A stretch of DNA of 64,000 nt from positions 96,286-160,285 of the forward strand of contig NZ_LBJC01000025.1 in assembly GCF_004114535.1 (NCBI RefSeq), in the 5' to 3' direction. Under the pieces are notes generated by a model that saw nothing but the letters and a program-made list of their open reading frames with translations, was not told the DNA's origin and searched no databases. A program made the position numbers and the translations under genes. The stretch is from Bradyrhizobium nanningense (GTDB taxonomy: Bacteria; Pseudomonadota; Alphaproteobacteria; Rhizobiales; Xanthobacteraceae). Numbering within the stretch: position 1 is the first letter of the stretch; the number at the start of each line of letters is the position of its first letter. Positions 36,730-44,954 of this stretch are shown here, piece by piece.

Positions 36730-37359
36730 CTATCTCGTTCCGTATGCGCGGTCGCCGGCATCGCCAAGGCCTGGCAGGATGAAGCCGTTCTCGTCGAGGC
36801 CTTCGTCGACCGCAGCCGTCCAGATCGGCACGTCAGGATGAAATCCGCGCAGCCGTTCTAACCCTTCCGGGGCTGCGATCAGGCAGGCGAGGCGGATGTC
36901 CCTGGCGCCGCGCTCCTTCAGGCGGTCGATGGCTGCGACGGCCGTGTTGGCGGTGGCGACCACCGGCGTCACCACGATGGCGAGGCGCTCGCTGAGATCG
37001 GACGGCGATTTGAAGAAGTACTCGACCGCGGCAAAGCTGTGAGGCTCGCGGTAGAGCCCGATATGTGCGACGCGCGCGGTCGGCACCAGGTCCATCATGC
37101 CGTCGACGAAGGTCGTGCCGGCCCGCAGCATCGGCACGAACACCAGCTTCTTGCCGGCGATCTTGGCCGAATGCATCGTCGCCAGCGGCGTCTCAATGAC
37201 GGTATCGGCGAGCGGCAAATCGCGCGTGACCTCGTAGCACAAGAGCATGCCGATCTCCTTGATCAGCTCCCTGAATGATTTTGTAGAGATGGATTTGTCC
37301 CGCACCAGGGTCAGCTTGTGCTGCACCAGCGGATGATCGACGATCGTGACGCCTTCCAT
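36730..37359 (-). CDS. upp: Uracil phosphoribosyltransferase-like protein (URC6/upp)
   Basis: 209 residues, the usual UPRT length. The C-terminus 'AAVDEGLDENGFILPGLGDA' is the conserved uracil-binding region, and 'VPMLRAGTTFVDGMMDLVP' and 'ACLIAAPEGLERL' match UPRT. In place of the canonical PRPP loop (usually DPMLATGG) it has 'TPVVATANTAVAAIDR': the Asp and the second Gly are replaced. It converts uracil and PRPP to UMP. It is the last gene downstream of URC1 and URC4 and probably feeds them UMP. The changed loop is noted as a possible functional shift. Confidence 0.88.
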   Translation of the reverse strand: MEGVTIVDHPLVQHKLTLVRDKSISTKSFRELIKEIGMLLCYEVTRDLPLADTVIETPLATMHSAKIAGKKLVFVPMLRAGTTFVDGMMDLVPTARVAHIGLYREPHSFAAVEYFFKSPSDLSERLAIVVTPVVATANTAVAAIDRLKERGARDIRLACLIAAPEGLERLRGFHPDVPIWTAAVDEGLDENGFILPGLGDAGDRAYGTR

Positions 37360-37394
37360 GATTCAAATCTCCCGAAATTTAAATTTATCGAGTC

Positions 37395-37472
37395 GTCATT
37401 GCGAGCGGAGCGAAGCAATCCAGAATCTTTCCATGGAGGGGCTCTGGATTGCTTCGCTGCGCTCGCAATGAC
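37395..37472. repeat. Short palindromic repeat (gtcattgcgag type)
   Basis: gtcattgcgagcggagcgaag ... cgctgcgctcgcaatgac with inner arms 'gaagcaatccaga' and 'tctggattgcttcg'. It lies between URC4 and upp, within the operon order. Confidence 0.88.
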
Positions 37473-37501
37473 GCGCGTGATCGCAAGTCTCTGTCCATGC
37501 T

Positions 37502-38740
37502 CTAGAAAACCGTACCGTCGCTGATCACCTTGAGCGGCGGTGAACCGTCTGGGCGCCGCGCAAAGGCAATGGCGCGGCCGGCGGCCCAGGTGCCGCCTTC
37601 CAAGATGCTGGCGAGCGGCAAGGTCTCAGGCGTGCGGCCGAGCTTGGCACGAACCCGTTCGGCAAGCAGGTCCAGCAGTGCCACCGTCAGCGCGCGCCAT
37701 TCCACGACGAGCAGCGAATCCACCGCATGTGCGCGCTCGGCGTCCGCGGGATCGCGCAGGCGCAGCACCTCGTGATCGACGAACAGGCCGCCATTGCGGT
37801 ATTCGGCCAGCCCGGTCAGGCCGTCGATGTCGGTGACTTCGAGCCCGGCGCGCTGCAGCGGCTCGATCAGCGAATAGCTCAGCCATTGCGATAGCTTGTG
37901 CAGCGGCACGAGGCCCGCGGTCGCGTCGTCCGTCTTGAGCGCCGGGTGACGCCAGCAATCGCCGAGCGGAATGCCGGCAAGCTCGAGCCGCGACGGCCAG
38001 ATCGGTCCGAGCTGGTTCAGAACGGCCGACAGGATCGCGGGCGCAGCAACGGCGCCGCCGTTCGCCTGCGCCGCGATGTGATCGAACAGGCCGCCAGGTC
38101 GTGGCGTGTCGCGCAGGCCGAACACCGCCGCGCGCTCCGCGACCAGCCGGCCGAGACGCTGGAGCAGATCGGTGCGTCCCTCGAGGCCGAGCAGCTGATT
38201 GGCTTCGCTCACCTGAAAGGCGGAGGTGAGGGAGGCGAGCGGCAGCTTTGCCAGCACGTCCGCATCGGCCCTGAACGGCGTGCGCGCGTCGCCCGAGAAC
38301 AGGCCGCCCGCGAACATGTCGAGGCTCGCGATCGCCAGCCCCTCGGACCTGCCGATGCTTTCGCCGCTGGCCCCGTCGCGATATCGCCACGCCGCACCCG
38401 CGCCGGCATCGAGCAATACGCTGACGATGGCAAGGTCGAACTCCGCCCGCGCCCGTGCCGCGCGATCCGGCCACGAGGCCACCTTCGCAAGGTCCGTCCA
38501 GCGGTCGACGCCGCCGATCACGAAATGCCGCCAGCGCGCATGGAAGGGAATCTCCAGCGTCGGATAGGCTTGTCGCGTGACCGCGAGCACGGCCTCCGCG
38601 GCGCCATCCATGCGGTCGAGATCAATCGTGAGGTGGCTCAAGCCGCCGGCAAGGCCGATCTCGAGCATCCGCCCGGCCCGTGCGCGCACCGCCTGTGCGG
38701 TGAGCAGCGAGCGGGCCTGTCGTTCCAAAGCCTCGGCCAT
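37502..38740 (-). CDS. DUF1688 protein, URC4 homologue
   Basis: 412 residues from ATG 38740 (MAEALERQARSLLTAQAVRA); an in-frame extension to 38851 runs inside the URC1 gene and is rejected. The DUF1688 family is the bacterial and fungal Urc4 protein of the uracil catabolic (URC) pathway. Recognisable stretches are 'FHARWRHFVIGGVDRWTDLA', 'VSVLLDAGAGAAWRYRDGAS' and 'LSQWLSYSLIEPLQRAGLEV'. Its chemical step is not settled. It starts 7 bases after the URC1 stop, so the two are coupled. Cytoplasmic. The family call rests on these motifs plus the neighbours. Confidence 0.85.
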   Translation of the reverse strand: MAEALERQARSLLTAQAVRARAGRMLEIGLAGGLSHLTIDLDRMDGAAEAVLAVTRQAYPTLEIPFHARWRHFVIGGVDRWTDLAKVASWPDRAARARAEFDLAIVSVLLDAGAGAAWRYRDGASGESIGRSEGLAIASLDMFAGGLFSGDARTPFRADADVLAKLPLASLTSAFQVSEANQLLGLEGRTDLLQRLGRLVAERAAVFGLRDTPRPGGLFDHIAAQANGGAVAAPAILSAVLNQLGPIWPSRLELAGIPLGDCWRHPALKTDDATAGLVPLHKLSQWLSYSLIEPLQRAGLEVTDIDGLTGLAEYRNGGLFVDHEVLRLRDPADAERAHAVDSLLVVEWRALTVALLDLLAERVRAKLGRTPETLPLASILEGGTWAAGRAIAFARRPDGSPPLKVISDGTVF

Positions 38741-38747
38741 CGCGGGA

Positions 38748-40004
38748 TCAGTATTTTTCCAGCGAGCGGCCGACGACGCCATCGACGTCCTTCTCGGGCG
38801 CGATGTCGGTCGAGTAATAGCCGGCCGCCTTCTTCGCGGCGATCTCGACATAGGCGTCGGCCGGGATCAGCTCCGGCGGGATCGGAACGCGCTCGACGAT
38901 GTCGATTCCCTGAGAGGTCAGCGCGTCGTATTTCATGTCGCTCATCGACAGGAAACGGTCGATGCGCTTCAGACCGAGCCAGTGGATCGTATCCGGCATG
39001 AGCTGCTGGAAGCGCGCGTCCTGCACGCCGGCGACGCATTCGGTGCGCTCGAAATAGGCGGCGGCCGCATCGCCGTCCTCCTGGCGCTTGCGTGCGTTGT
39101 AGACCAGGAATTTGGTGACCTCGCCGAGCGCGCGGCCTTCTTTCCGGTTGTAGACGACGAGCCCGAGCCCGCCCTCCTGCGCGCCGCGCGCGGATTCCTC
39201 GATGCCGTGGATCAGATAGGGACGGCAGGTGCAGATATCGGAGCCGAACACGTCGGAACCGTTGCATTCGTCATGCACGCGGCAGGTGATCTTGGTGCGA
39301 TGGTCCGGCAGTTTCGTCACATCGCCGAACATGTAGACGGTGGTGCCGCCGATCGGCGGCAGGAACACCTTCATGTCCGGCCGCGTCACGAGCTCCGGGA
39401 ACATGCCGGCAGTCTGCTCGAACAGCGTGCGCCGCAGCTCGGTCTCGCCGGTGCCGAAGCGTATCGCAAGGCCGGGCAGGTACCAGACCGGATCGATCGC
39501 GATCTTCACCACGGAAACGCTGCCATTGGAGTGCACGACCTCGCCGTCGGCGCGCAGCCGTTTTGCGGCGAGCGCTTCGCGGATCTCCGGCAGGTCCAGC
39601 CGCGCCCGCGTCACCGCGATGCTTGGGCGGATGTCGGCGCCCTCGGCGATCTCCTGGCGAAAGTTCTCGGCAACGAGATGCCCCCAGGGATCGAGCGCGA
39701 CGATCTTGGTGGGATCGCTCCATTGCGGGAACGGGCCGATGGTCGCCGCCGGAAACGTGTTGGTGAGGTCGGGCCTGCGGATCGGATCGAGCGCGCCGGC
39801 GGACACCGCGAGCGCACGGTACATCGCGTAGGAGCCGCCATGGCTGCCGATCACGTTGCGATCCCCGGCGCGCGACACCGTGCCGATGACCGGCCCGCGG
39901 GCGCGCGCCTCGGTGGCGCCCCAGTGGATCGGAAAGGCGGAGGTCCGGCCCGGCTCCGGATGCGAGGTGAGGCGGATGTGGTCGGTACGGTTGGCGCGGC
40001 TCAT
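38748..40004 (-). CDS. URC1-type GTP cyclohydrolase II homologue
   Basis: 418 residues. The RibA-like core is present: the zinc-binding cysteines in 'HDECNGSDVFGSDICTC', 'NRKEGRALGEVTKFLVYNAR' in place of RibA QEGRGIGL, and 'LGLKRIDRFLSMSDMKYDAL'. The roughly 170-residue N-terminal extension ('GPVIGTVSRAGDRNVIGSHG', 'FPQWSDPTKIVALDPWGHLV') and the EGRALG change are those of Urc1 proteins, which act on a uridine nucleotide rather than GTP. It opens the pyrimidine ring in the non-reductive URC pathway. Operon order is URC1, URC4, then upp. Riboflavin synthesis is unlikely: no rib genes are nearby. Confidence 0.87.
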   Translation of the reverse strand: MSRANRTDHIRLTSHPEPGRTSAFPIHWGATEARARGPVIGTVSRAGDRNVIGSHGGSYAMYRALAVSAGALDPIRRPDLTNTFPAATIGPFPQWSDPTKIVALDPWGHLVAENFRQEIAEGADIRPSIAVTRARLDLPEIREALAAKRLRADGEVVHSNGSVSVVKIAIDPVWYLPGLAIRFGTGETELRRTLFEQTAGMFPELVTRPDMKVFLPPIGGTTVYMFGDVTKLPDHRTKITCRVHDECNGSDVFGSDICTCRPYLIHGIEESARGAQEGGLGLVVYNRKEGRALGEVTKFLVYNARKRQEDGDAAAAYFERTECVAGVQDARFQQLMPDTIHWLGLKRIDRFLSMSDMKYDALTSQGIDIVERVPIPPELIPADAYVEIAAKKAAGYYSTDIAPEKDVDGVVGRSLEKY

Positions 40005-40027
40005 GTCCAGGCTCCCAAAAAGCCAAC

Positions 40028-40048
40028 GGCCCGCCGCTCGGACGGGCC
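40028..40048 (-). promoter_or_regulatory. GC hairpin in the leader of URC1
   Basis: Arms GGCCCG and CGGGCC with a 9-base loop containing further pairs. Read on the minus strand it sits about 24 bases before the URC1 ATG and is followed after 6 bases by TTTTT, then a 'GGGAG' ribosome site. A leader attenuator is possible but not shown. Confidence 0.35.
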
Positions 40049-40327
40049 TGGCTCGCTTGCGGCACCGCTTCGGAACACAGGCGACGCAAACTCAATCCAA
40101 CATATTGTAGCGCCCGTCAGCGACAGACAAGTTAATCGTACCAGGCGGGCCGGAGGCGCGCTTCCGCCCTCGTCCGGTCGGCGAATGGCGCTGCCGTGCA
40201 CTCTATATCTATGGAATCTCTCGTATTTTTTAAAGGGGCGGGCGCCGCACCGCGGCCCGAACAGGTGACTGGATAAAACCTGCCTATTCGGACATATGAC
40301 CGGATCGGCTCTGCCCCGGAGACCCCC

Positions 40328-41452
40328 ATGCCCGCCAGCTACATCGACCCCCGCAACGGACAGCTCTACCCGCTCGACCAGCCGCGCTGGTGCTCGGATG
40401 AGCGCACGCCGCTGTTGGTGACGCCGGGGGCGGGGATCTCGCGTGACGATATCGACAGAAGCAGGCGCTCGCTCTGGCGCTACCGGGCGGCGCTGCCGGT
40501 CAGAATCGCAAACCCGATCACGCTCGGCGAAGGCTGCACGCCGCTGATCCAGCAGAATTGGGGCGAGCTGCGCCCGCTGTTCAAGCTCGAATGGTTCAAC
40601 CCGACCGGCAGCTTCAAGGATCGCGGCTCCGCCGTGATGCTGTCCTTCCTGCGCCAGATCGGCATCTCGGCCATTCTCGAAGATTCCTCCGGCAATGGCG
40701 GCTCGTCGATGGCGGGGCTCGGTGCTGCCGGCGGCATGCGCGTGAGGATTCTCGCGCCGGCCTCGACCTCGCCGGCCAAGATCGCGCAGGTGCGCGCCTA
40801 TGGCGCGGCGGTGCAGCTTGTCGAGGGCCCGCGCGAGGAATCCGAGGCCGAGGCCATCCGCCAGTCGAGCCAGACGTTCTATGCCAGCCACAATTGGCAG
40901 CCGTTCTTCCTCGAAGGCACCAAGTCGCTCGCCTACGAGATCTGGGAGGACCTCGGCTTCCGCGCGCCCGACAACGTCATCGTTCCCGTCGGCGCCGGCA
41001 GCAGCCTGCTCGGCTGCGCCTTCGGCTTCCGCGAGCTCAAGAAGGCCGGCCAGATCGCAAAGCTGCCGCGGCTGTTCGCGGCGCAGCCACTCAATTGCTC
41101 GCCGATCGATGCGAGTTTTCAGGCCGGCGTCGACACGCCTGTCGCCCGCGAGGTGAGCAAGACCGTCGCCGAGGGCACCGCCATCAAGCATCCGCTGCGC
41201 CTGCGCGAGATCATCGGCGCGTTGCGCGAAAGCGGCGGCGGCACCGTCGCGCTGACCGAGGAGGAGATCGTCGCCGCGCTCCGCCGTCTCGCGCGCCAGG
41301 GCCTGTTCGCCGAACCGACCAGCGCCAGCGCGGCCGCGGCACTGGACAAGCTTTCCGCGACCGGTGCGATCAAGGCAAACGAGACCACGGTCGCCGTCCT
41401 CACCGGTACGGGGTTGAAGGCCGCGACGATTGTAGCCGATCTGGTGGGGTAG
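40328..41452 (+). CDS. Threonine synthase-like PLP enzyme
   Basis: 374 residues. The PLP-binding Lys is in 'WFNPTGSFKDRGSAVMLS' and the phosphate loop in 'VPVGAGSSLLGC'. Fold-type II enzyme resembling threonine synthase ('LGEGCTPLIQQNWG'), with a short N-terminal region (MPASYIDPRNGQLYPLDQPR) in place of a longer domain. The true reaction may be threonine synthesis from O-phosphohomoserine or that of a related ammonia-lyase; the housekeeping ThrC is normally longer, so a paralogue is likely. No amino-acid genes adjoin it. The 323-base gap upstream (40005-40327) holds no gene beyond the URC1 leader. Confidence 0.82.
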   Translation: MPASYIDPRNGQLYPLDQPRWCSDERTPLLVTPGAGISRDDIDRSRRSLWRYRAALPVRIANPITLGEGCTPLIQQNWGELRPLFKLEWFNPTGSFKDRGSAVMLSFLRQIGISAILEDSSGNGGSSMAGLGAAGGMRVRILAPASTSPAKIAQVRAYGAAVQLVEGPREESEAEAIRQSSQTFYASHNWQPFFLEGTKSLAYEIWEDLGFRAPDNVIVPVGAGSSLLGCAFGFRELKKAGQIAKLPRLFAAQPLNCSPIDASFQAGVDTPVAREVSKTVAEGTAIKHPLRLREIIGALRESGGGTVALTEEEIVAALRRLARQGLFAEPTSASAAAALDKLSATGAIKANETTVAVLTGTGLKAATIVADLVG

Positions 41453-41489
41453 GGCCGGCGGTTGAAGCAACGTGCGTAAATATATCACC

Positions 41490-41529
41490 GTCACCCTGAG
41501 GCGCCCCATCGCTCGCACCTCAGGATGAC
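41490..41529. terminator. Inverted repeat at convergent gene ends
   Basis: GTCACCCTGAG and CTCAGGATGAC pair (one mismatch) around an 18-base loop, 37 bases after the PLP-enzyme stop and 8 bases after the DUF2927 stop. It probably ends both transcripts. No T-run; may be a further repeat subtype. Confidence 0.5.
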
Positions 41530-41537
41530 GGAACACC

Positions 41538-42353
41538 TCACTCCTTCAAATCATTCACCTGCTTCACCCACGCCCGCACATCCGCGAGCACTTGCGGCAG
41601 CACCGCCTTGACCTCGGCGACGGTCATGCCTGCCTTGATGCGGGGATCGTACAGCAGATTGAGGATGTACTGGTCGTAGACGTCGAAATAGCCCATCGAG
41701 ACGTTGTCGTTGAACATGGTCCAGGGCACGCTCGTGGTGTCGTTGATGGGCCCAAGCGATTGCAAGAGCTCCTCATAGGCGCAGTCGAGGAAGACGAAAT
41801 CGCCGTTGTCGACGGTGAGGATGACGTCGGAATGCTCGATCTCGAAATTGTCGTTCTTGCGGAAGCCGGACAGGCATTGCGGGTCGAGCGAGGTGCGGAT
41901 CTCGCGCGCCTTCTCCGCGCCGTAGAAGCCCGAGATGGTGCGGAACAGATCGCGGTCGCGCACCAGCTTCACCCGCACATTCGCCGCTTCGTTGGTGTCG
42001 GTCATGGCGATGTCGAGGTGCTGCACGCGCTTGCCGATGTCGGCCACGACCTTTGCCAGCTGCACCTTGCGATCGGCGCGGTCGCTCTCGGCGTAGACGC
42101 GCACCGGTCCGTCGAACTTGCGGATGCGGTCGACGCGGCCGGCGAGGTGGTATTCGGCGCCGAACGCCGTCTTCAGGAAGCCGTCGACGATCTCGCCGTC
42201 GGTAAAGCTCTTCTTCTCGGCGCGCTGGCGCGAGGCGATCGCGGGCAATTCGCCCGCAATGGCCGAGGGCGCGATGTCGGGCGCGCAGGTGAGCGCCGCG
42301 AACGCCAGCAGGGCGGAGCGAAGGGCAGCCGAGGACGGATTCAATGCGCTCAT
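41538..42353 (-). CDS. DUF2927 domain secreted protein
   Basis: 271 residues. A signal-like N-terminus (residues 1-35) is followed by the DUF2927 domain (about 55-260): 'FTDGEIVDGFLKTAFGAEYH', 'RKFDGPVRVYAESDRADRKV' and 'VDNGDFVFLDCAYEELLQSL', ending in the ordered helix 'MTVAEVKAVLPQVLADVRAW'. Members are periplasmic or secreted and of unknown role. Two cysteines ('PQCLSGF', 'FLDCAYE') could pair. Transcribed alone on the minus strand; a repeat hairpin lies upstream, between it and the L,D-transpeptidase. Confidence 0.82.
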   Translation of the reverse strand: MSALNPSSAALRSALLAFAALTCAPDIAPSAIAGELPAIASRQRAEKKSFTDGEIVDGFLKTAFGAEYHLAGRVDRIRKFDGPVRVYAESDRADRKVQLAKVVADIGKRVQHLDIAMTDTNEAANVRVKLVRDRDLFRTISGFYGAEKAREIRTSLDPQCLSGFRKNDNFEIEHSDVILTVDNGDFVFLDCAYEELLQSLGPINDTTSVPWTMFNDNVSMGYFDVYDQYILNLLYDPRIKAGMTVAEVKAVLPQVLADVRAWVKQVNDLKE

Positions 42354-42471
42354 CGTCGTGCGACGCTGCCGTATTCACGTCGCGCGCACAAGAGCGCAAG
42401 ATCACGCGTCCCGCGGTTCCCGGCGTTGTCTGTAGCAAGAGAGTGACAGACTAAGCCGCGGGGCTCGCTCA

Positions 42472-42493
42472 CCTCTCCCGCAAGCGGGAGAGG
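42472..42493. repeat. CCTCTCCCGC hairpin, half-element
   Basis: CCTCTCCCGCAAGCGGGAGAGG, perfect 10-base arms. It equals the end hairpin of the compound repeats at 15511 and 32746, without their middle part. Could end the transpeptidase transcript. Confidence 0.75.
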
Positions 42494-42525
42494 GAGCGCA
42501 CCTTTCTCGTGGAGGCAATTGCGCC

Positions 42526-43104
42526 CTAATTGTTCAGCACCACCACCGTGGTACCGACGCCGACGCGGCCATAGAGATCGCTGACGTCGTCGTTGGTCAT
42601 GCGGAAGCAGCCCGAGGAGACCGCCTGGCCGATCGTCTCCGGCTCGTTGGAGCCGTGGATGCGATACAGCGTCGAGCCCAGATACATCGCGCGCGCGCCG
42701 AGCGGGTTTTCGATGCCGCCCTTCATGTGGCGCGGCAGATCGGGGCGGCGGGCCAGCATTTGCGAGGGCGGCGTCCAGTCCGGCCATTCCTTCTTGGCGG
42801 TGATCTTGTGCACCCCGCCCCAGCGGAAGCCGTCGCGGCCGACGCCGATGCCGTAACGCAGCGCCTGGCCATTCTGGAGCACCAGATACAGCCGCCGCTC
42901 GCTGGTGTTCACCACGATCGTGCCGGGGGCGTAGTTGCCGTTATACATGACGGTGGTGCGCGGGATCGGATTGGCGCCGGAGCGGAAGAAGTTCGGGCCG
43001 CCGCCCATGATGTCGCGCGTGTCGAACTCTTCGGCGAGCGCCCCGCCCGTCGTGGCCGACAGCAGTGCGATGGCGGCAATCGGCGCGGCAAAAAACCGGA
43101 TCAT
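42526..43104 (-). CDS. L,D-transpeptidase (YkuD domain), secreted
   Basis: 192 residues from ATG 43104; the upstream ATG 43119 adds five. Signal peptide 'MIRFFAAPIAAIALLSATTG'. The YkuD catalytic segment is 'YRIHGSNEPETIGQAVSSGC' with 'FRM' following: the HG pair and nucleophile Cys are present, while the usual SHGCIR is SSGCFR, a variant common in rhizobia. It would make 3-3 cross-links in peptidoglycan or attach a lipoprotein, in the periplasm. 'PRTTVMYNGNYAPGTIVVNT' is the family N-terminus. Single gene. Confidence 0.9.
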   Translation of the reverse strand: MIRFFAAPIAAIALLSATTGGALAEEFDTRDIMGGGPNFFRSGANPIPRTTVMYNGNYAPGTIVVNTSERRLYLVLQNGQALRYGIGVGRDGFRWGGVHKITAKKEWPDWTPPSQMLARRPDLPRHMKGGIENPLGARAMYLGSTLYRIHGSNEPETIGQAVSSGCFRMTNDDVSDLYGRVGVGTTVVVLNN

Positions 43105-43367
43105 TGTCTCCCCCAGCAAAAAATCGATTCAACAAAGGCCACAGGCCATATTTGCGGGCTTTTCGCAAGCCACGGCCCCGTGAGATCGTCATCTCCACCG
43201 ATCGGTGTTACCAAATCGGCAACCACAATTTGCCGAAAATCATTAGCCAAACCGGCGCATCGCAGCGCGGGGCAGGGCCGCGATGCCGGCTATTGCTTTG
43301 ACGGGGCCTGCGAACAATGATTGATCGGATGGATCACCCTGAAAAGACCGGTTGCGGAGCAAAAAGA

Positions 43368-44915
43368 ATGAACGGTGCGGAAAGCCTGGTGCGGACGATG
43401 GTCAAGGGTGGGGTGGACGTCTGCTTCACCAACCCAGGCACCTCCGAGATGCATTTTGTCGCAGCGCTCGACCGCGTGCCCGGCATGCGCTGCGTGCTCG
43501 GCCTGTTCGAGGGCGTGGTGACTGGTGCGGCCGACGGCTATTTCCGCATGAAGGGCACGCCGGCCTCGACCCTGCTGCATCTCGGTCCCGGCCTCGCCAA
43601 TGGCCTTGCCAATCTGCACAACGCCAAGAAGGCCAATTCCGGCATCGTCAACATAGTCGGCCAGCACGCGGTCTACCACATCGGTTACAACGCGCCGCTG
43701 ACCTCGGACATCGAGGGCCTGGCCCGGCCGATGTCGTCCTGGGTCCGCACCTCCCCGGATGCCAAATCGGTCGCCGCTGACGGCGCCGCGGCGATCGCCG
43801 CCGCCAAGAGCGCGCCGCCGCAGATCGCGACCCTGATCCTGCCCGCCGACACCGCCTGGAACGAGGCCGACGGCATCGCCGAGGTCCCGGCCGAGCAGCA
43901 GCGCGCCAGCTATTCGCCGCAGGCGGTCGAGCAGGCCGCAAAGATCCTGCATGGCGACGGGGAGGGCACGCTGCTGCTGATGACCGGCAGCGCCCTCAGC
44001 GAGCAGGGCCTGGCGCTCGCCGAGCGCATCGCCGGCAAGACCGGCTGCACCGTGATGGGCCCGACCTTCCGCCCGAAGATGGCGCGCGGCCACGGCCGCT
44101 ATTCGATCGACCGCATCCACTACGTGATCGAGAACGCGCTGCCGATGCTGGCCAAGTTCCGGCATATCGTGCTGGTCGAATCCGACGATCCCGTGGCGTT
44201 CTTCGCCTATCCGAACAAGCCGAGCATGCTCAAGCCCGAGGGCTGCGAGGTTCATCGCATGACCTCGTGGGGCGAGAACTCGGTCGCCGCGCTCGAAGCG
44301 CTCGCCGGCGCGGTGAAGGCCAGCGCCAAGGACGTCAAGCCGCAGGCTCTGCAGGAACTGGTCAAGCCGACCGGCGCGCTGACTTTCGCCTCGATCGCGC
44401 AGGCGATCGCATGCGCGATCCCCGAGAACGCCATCATGGTCGACGAGTCCCTGACCACCGGCCGCGGCTTCTTCCCGCCGACCGCGGCGGCGGCTCCCCA
44501 TGATTGGCTGCAGAACATGGGCGGCTCGATCGGTTTCTCGACGCCGCTGTCGATCGGCGCCGCGATCGCCTGCCCGGACCGCAAGGTCATCACCATGGTC
44601 GGTGACGGCAGCGCGATGTACACGATCCAGTCGCTGTGGACCCAGGCGCGCGAGAACCTTGACATCGTCACCATCGTGTTCGCCAACCGCATCTACCAGA
44701 TCCTGCGCGGCGAGTTCGACAATGTCGGCGCCGGCGAGCCCGGCCAGCGCGCCAACGACATGCTCAGGCTCGACCGGCCGACGCTGGATTTCGTGGCGCT
44801 GGCCAAGGGCATGGGCGTGCCCGGCCGCGCCGTCACCAATGCCGACGAGTTCAACAAGGCGCTGGCCGAGGCGGTCGCCGAGCCCGGACCGCGGCTGATC
44901 GAAGTTCAGATGTAG
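43368..44915 (+). CDS. Acetolactate synthase-like ThDP enzyme
   Basis: 515 residues from ATG 43368, preceded by GGAG at 8 bases; ATG 43317 gives 17 residues unlike the family. The PYR domain carries the activating Glu in 'GLFEGVVTGAADGYF', and the PP domain 'GDGSAMYTIQSLWTQA' leads to 'VTIVFANRIYQILR'. This is the large-subunit type seen as a stand-alone paralogue in rhizobia. The first segment 'NPGTSEMHFVAAL' differs from benzoylformate decarboxylase (SEMHF for STELP), so the substrate differs from the enzyme at 25262. No small regulatory subunit nearby, so ilvB duty is unlikely. Confidence 0.85.
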   Translation: MNGAESLVRTMVKGGVDVCFTNPGTSEMHFVAALDRVPGMRCVLGLFEGVVTGAADGYFRMKGTPASTLLHLGPGLANGLANLHNAKKANSGIVNIVGQHAVYHIGYNAPLTSDIEGLARPMSSWVRTSPDAKSVAADGAAAIAAAKSAPPQIATLILPADTAWNEADGIAEVPAEQQRASYSPQAVEQAAKILHGDGEGTLLLMTGSALSEQGLALAERIAGKTGCTVMGPTFRPKMARGHGRYSIDRIHYVIENALPMLAKFRHIVLVESDDPVAFFAYPNKPSMLKPEGCEVHRMTSWGENSVAALEALAGAVKASAKDVKPQALQELVKPTGALTFASIAQAIACAIPENAIMVDESLTTGRGFFPPTAAAAPHDWLQNMGGSIGFSTPLSIGAAIACPDRKVITMVGDGSAMYTIQSLWTQARENLDIVTIVFANRIYQILRGEFDNVGAGEPGQRANDMLRLDRPTLDFVALAKGMGVPGRAVTNADEFNKALAEAVAEPGPRLIEVQM

Positions 44916-44954
44916 GGCGTAGGCAACGCGGAGCGCCGAGAGCCCGGAGGCACG

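Noticed and set aside
38748..40004. Reading URC1 as riboflavin enzyme RibA
   Set aside because: Protein is about twice as long as RibA, has EGRALG for EGRGIG, and sits with DUF1688 and a UPRT rather than rib genes.
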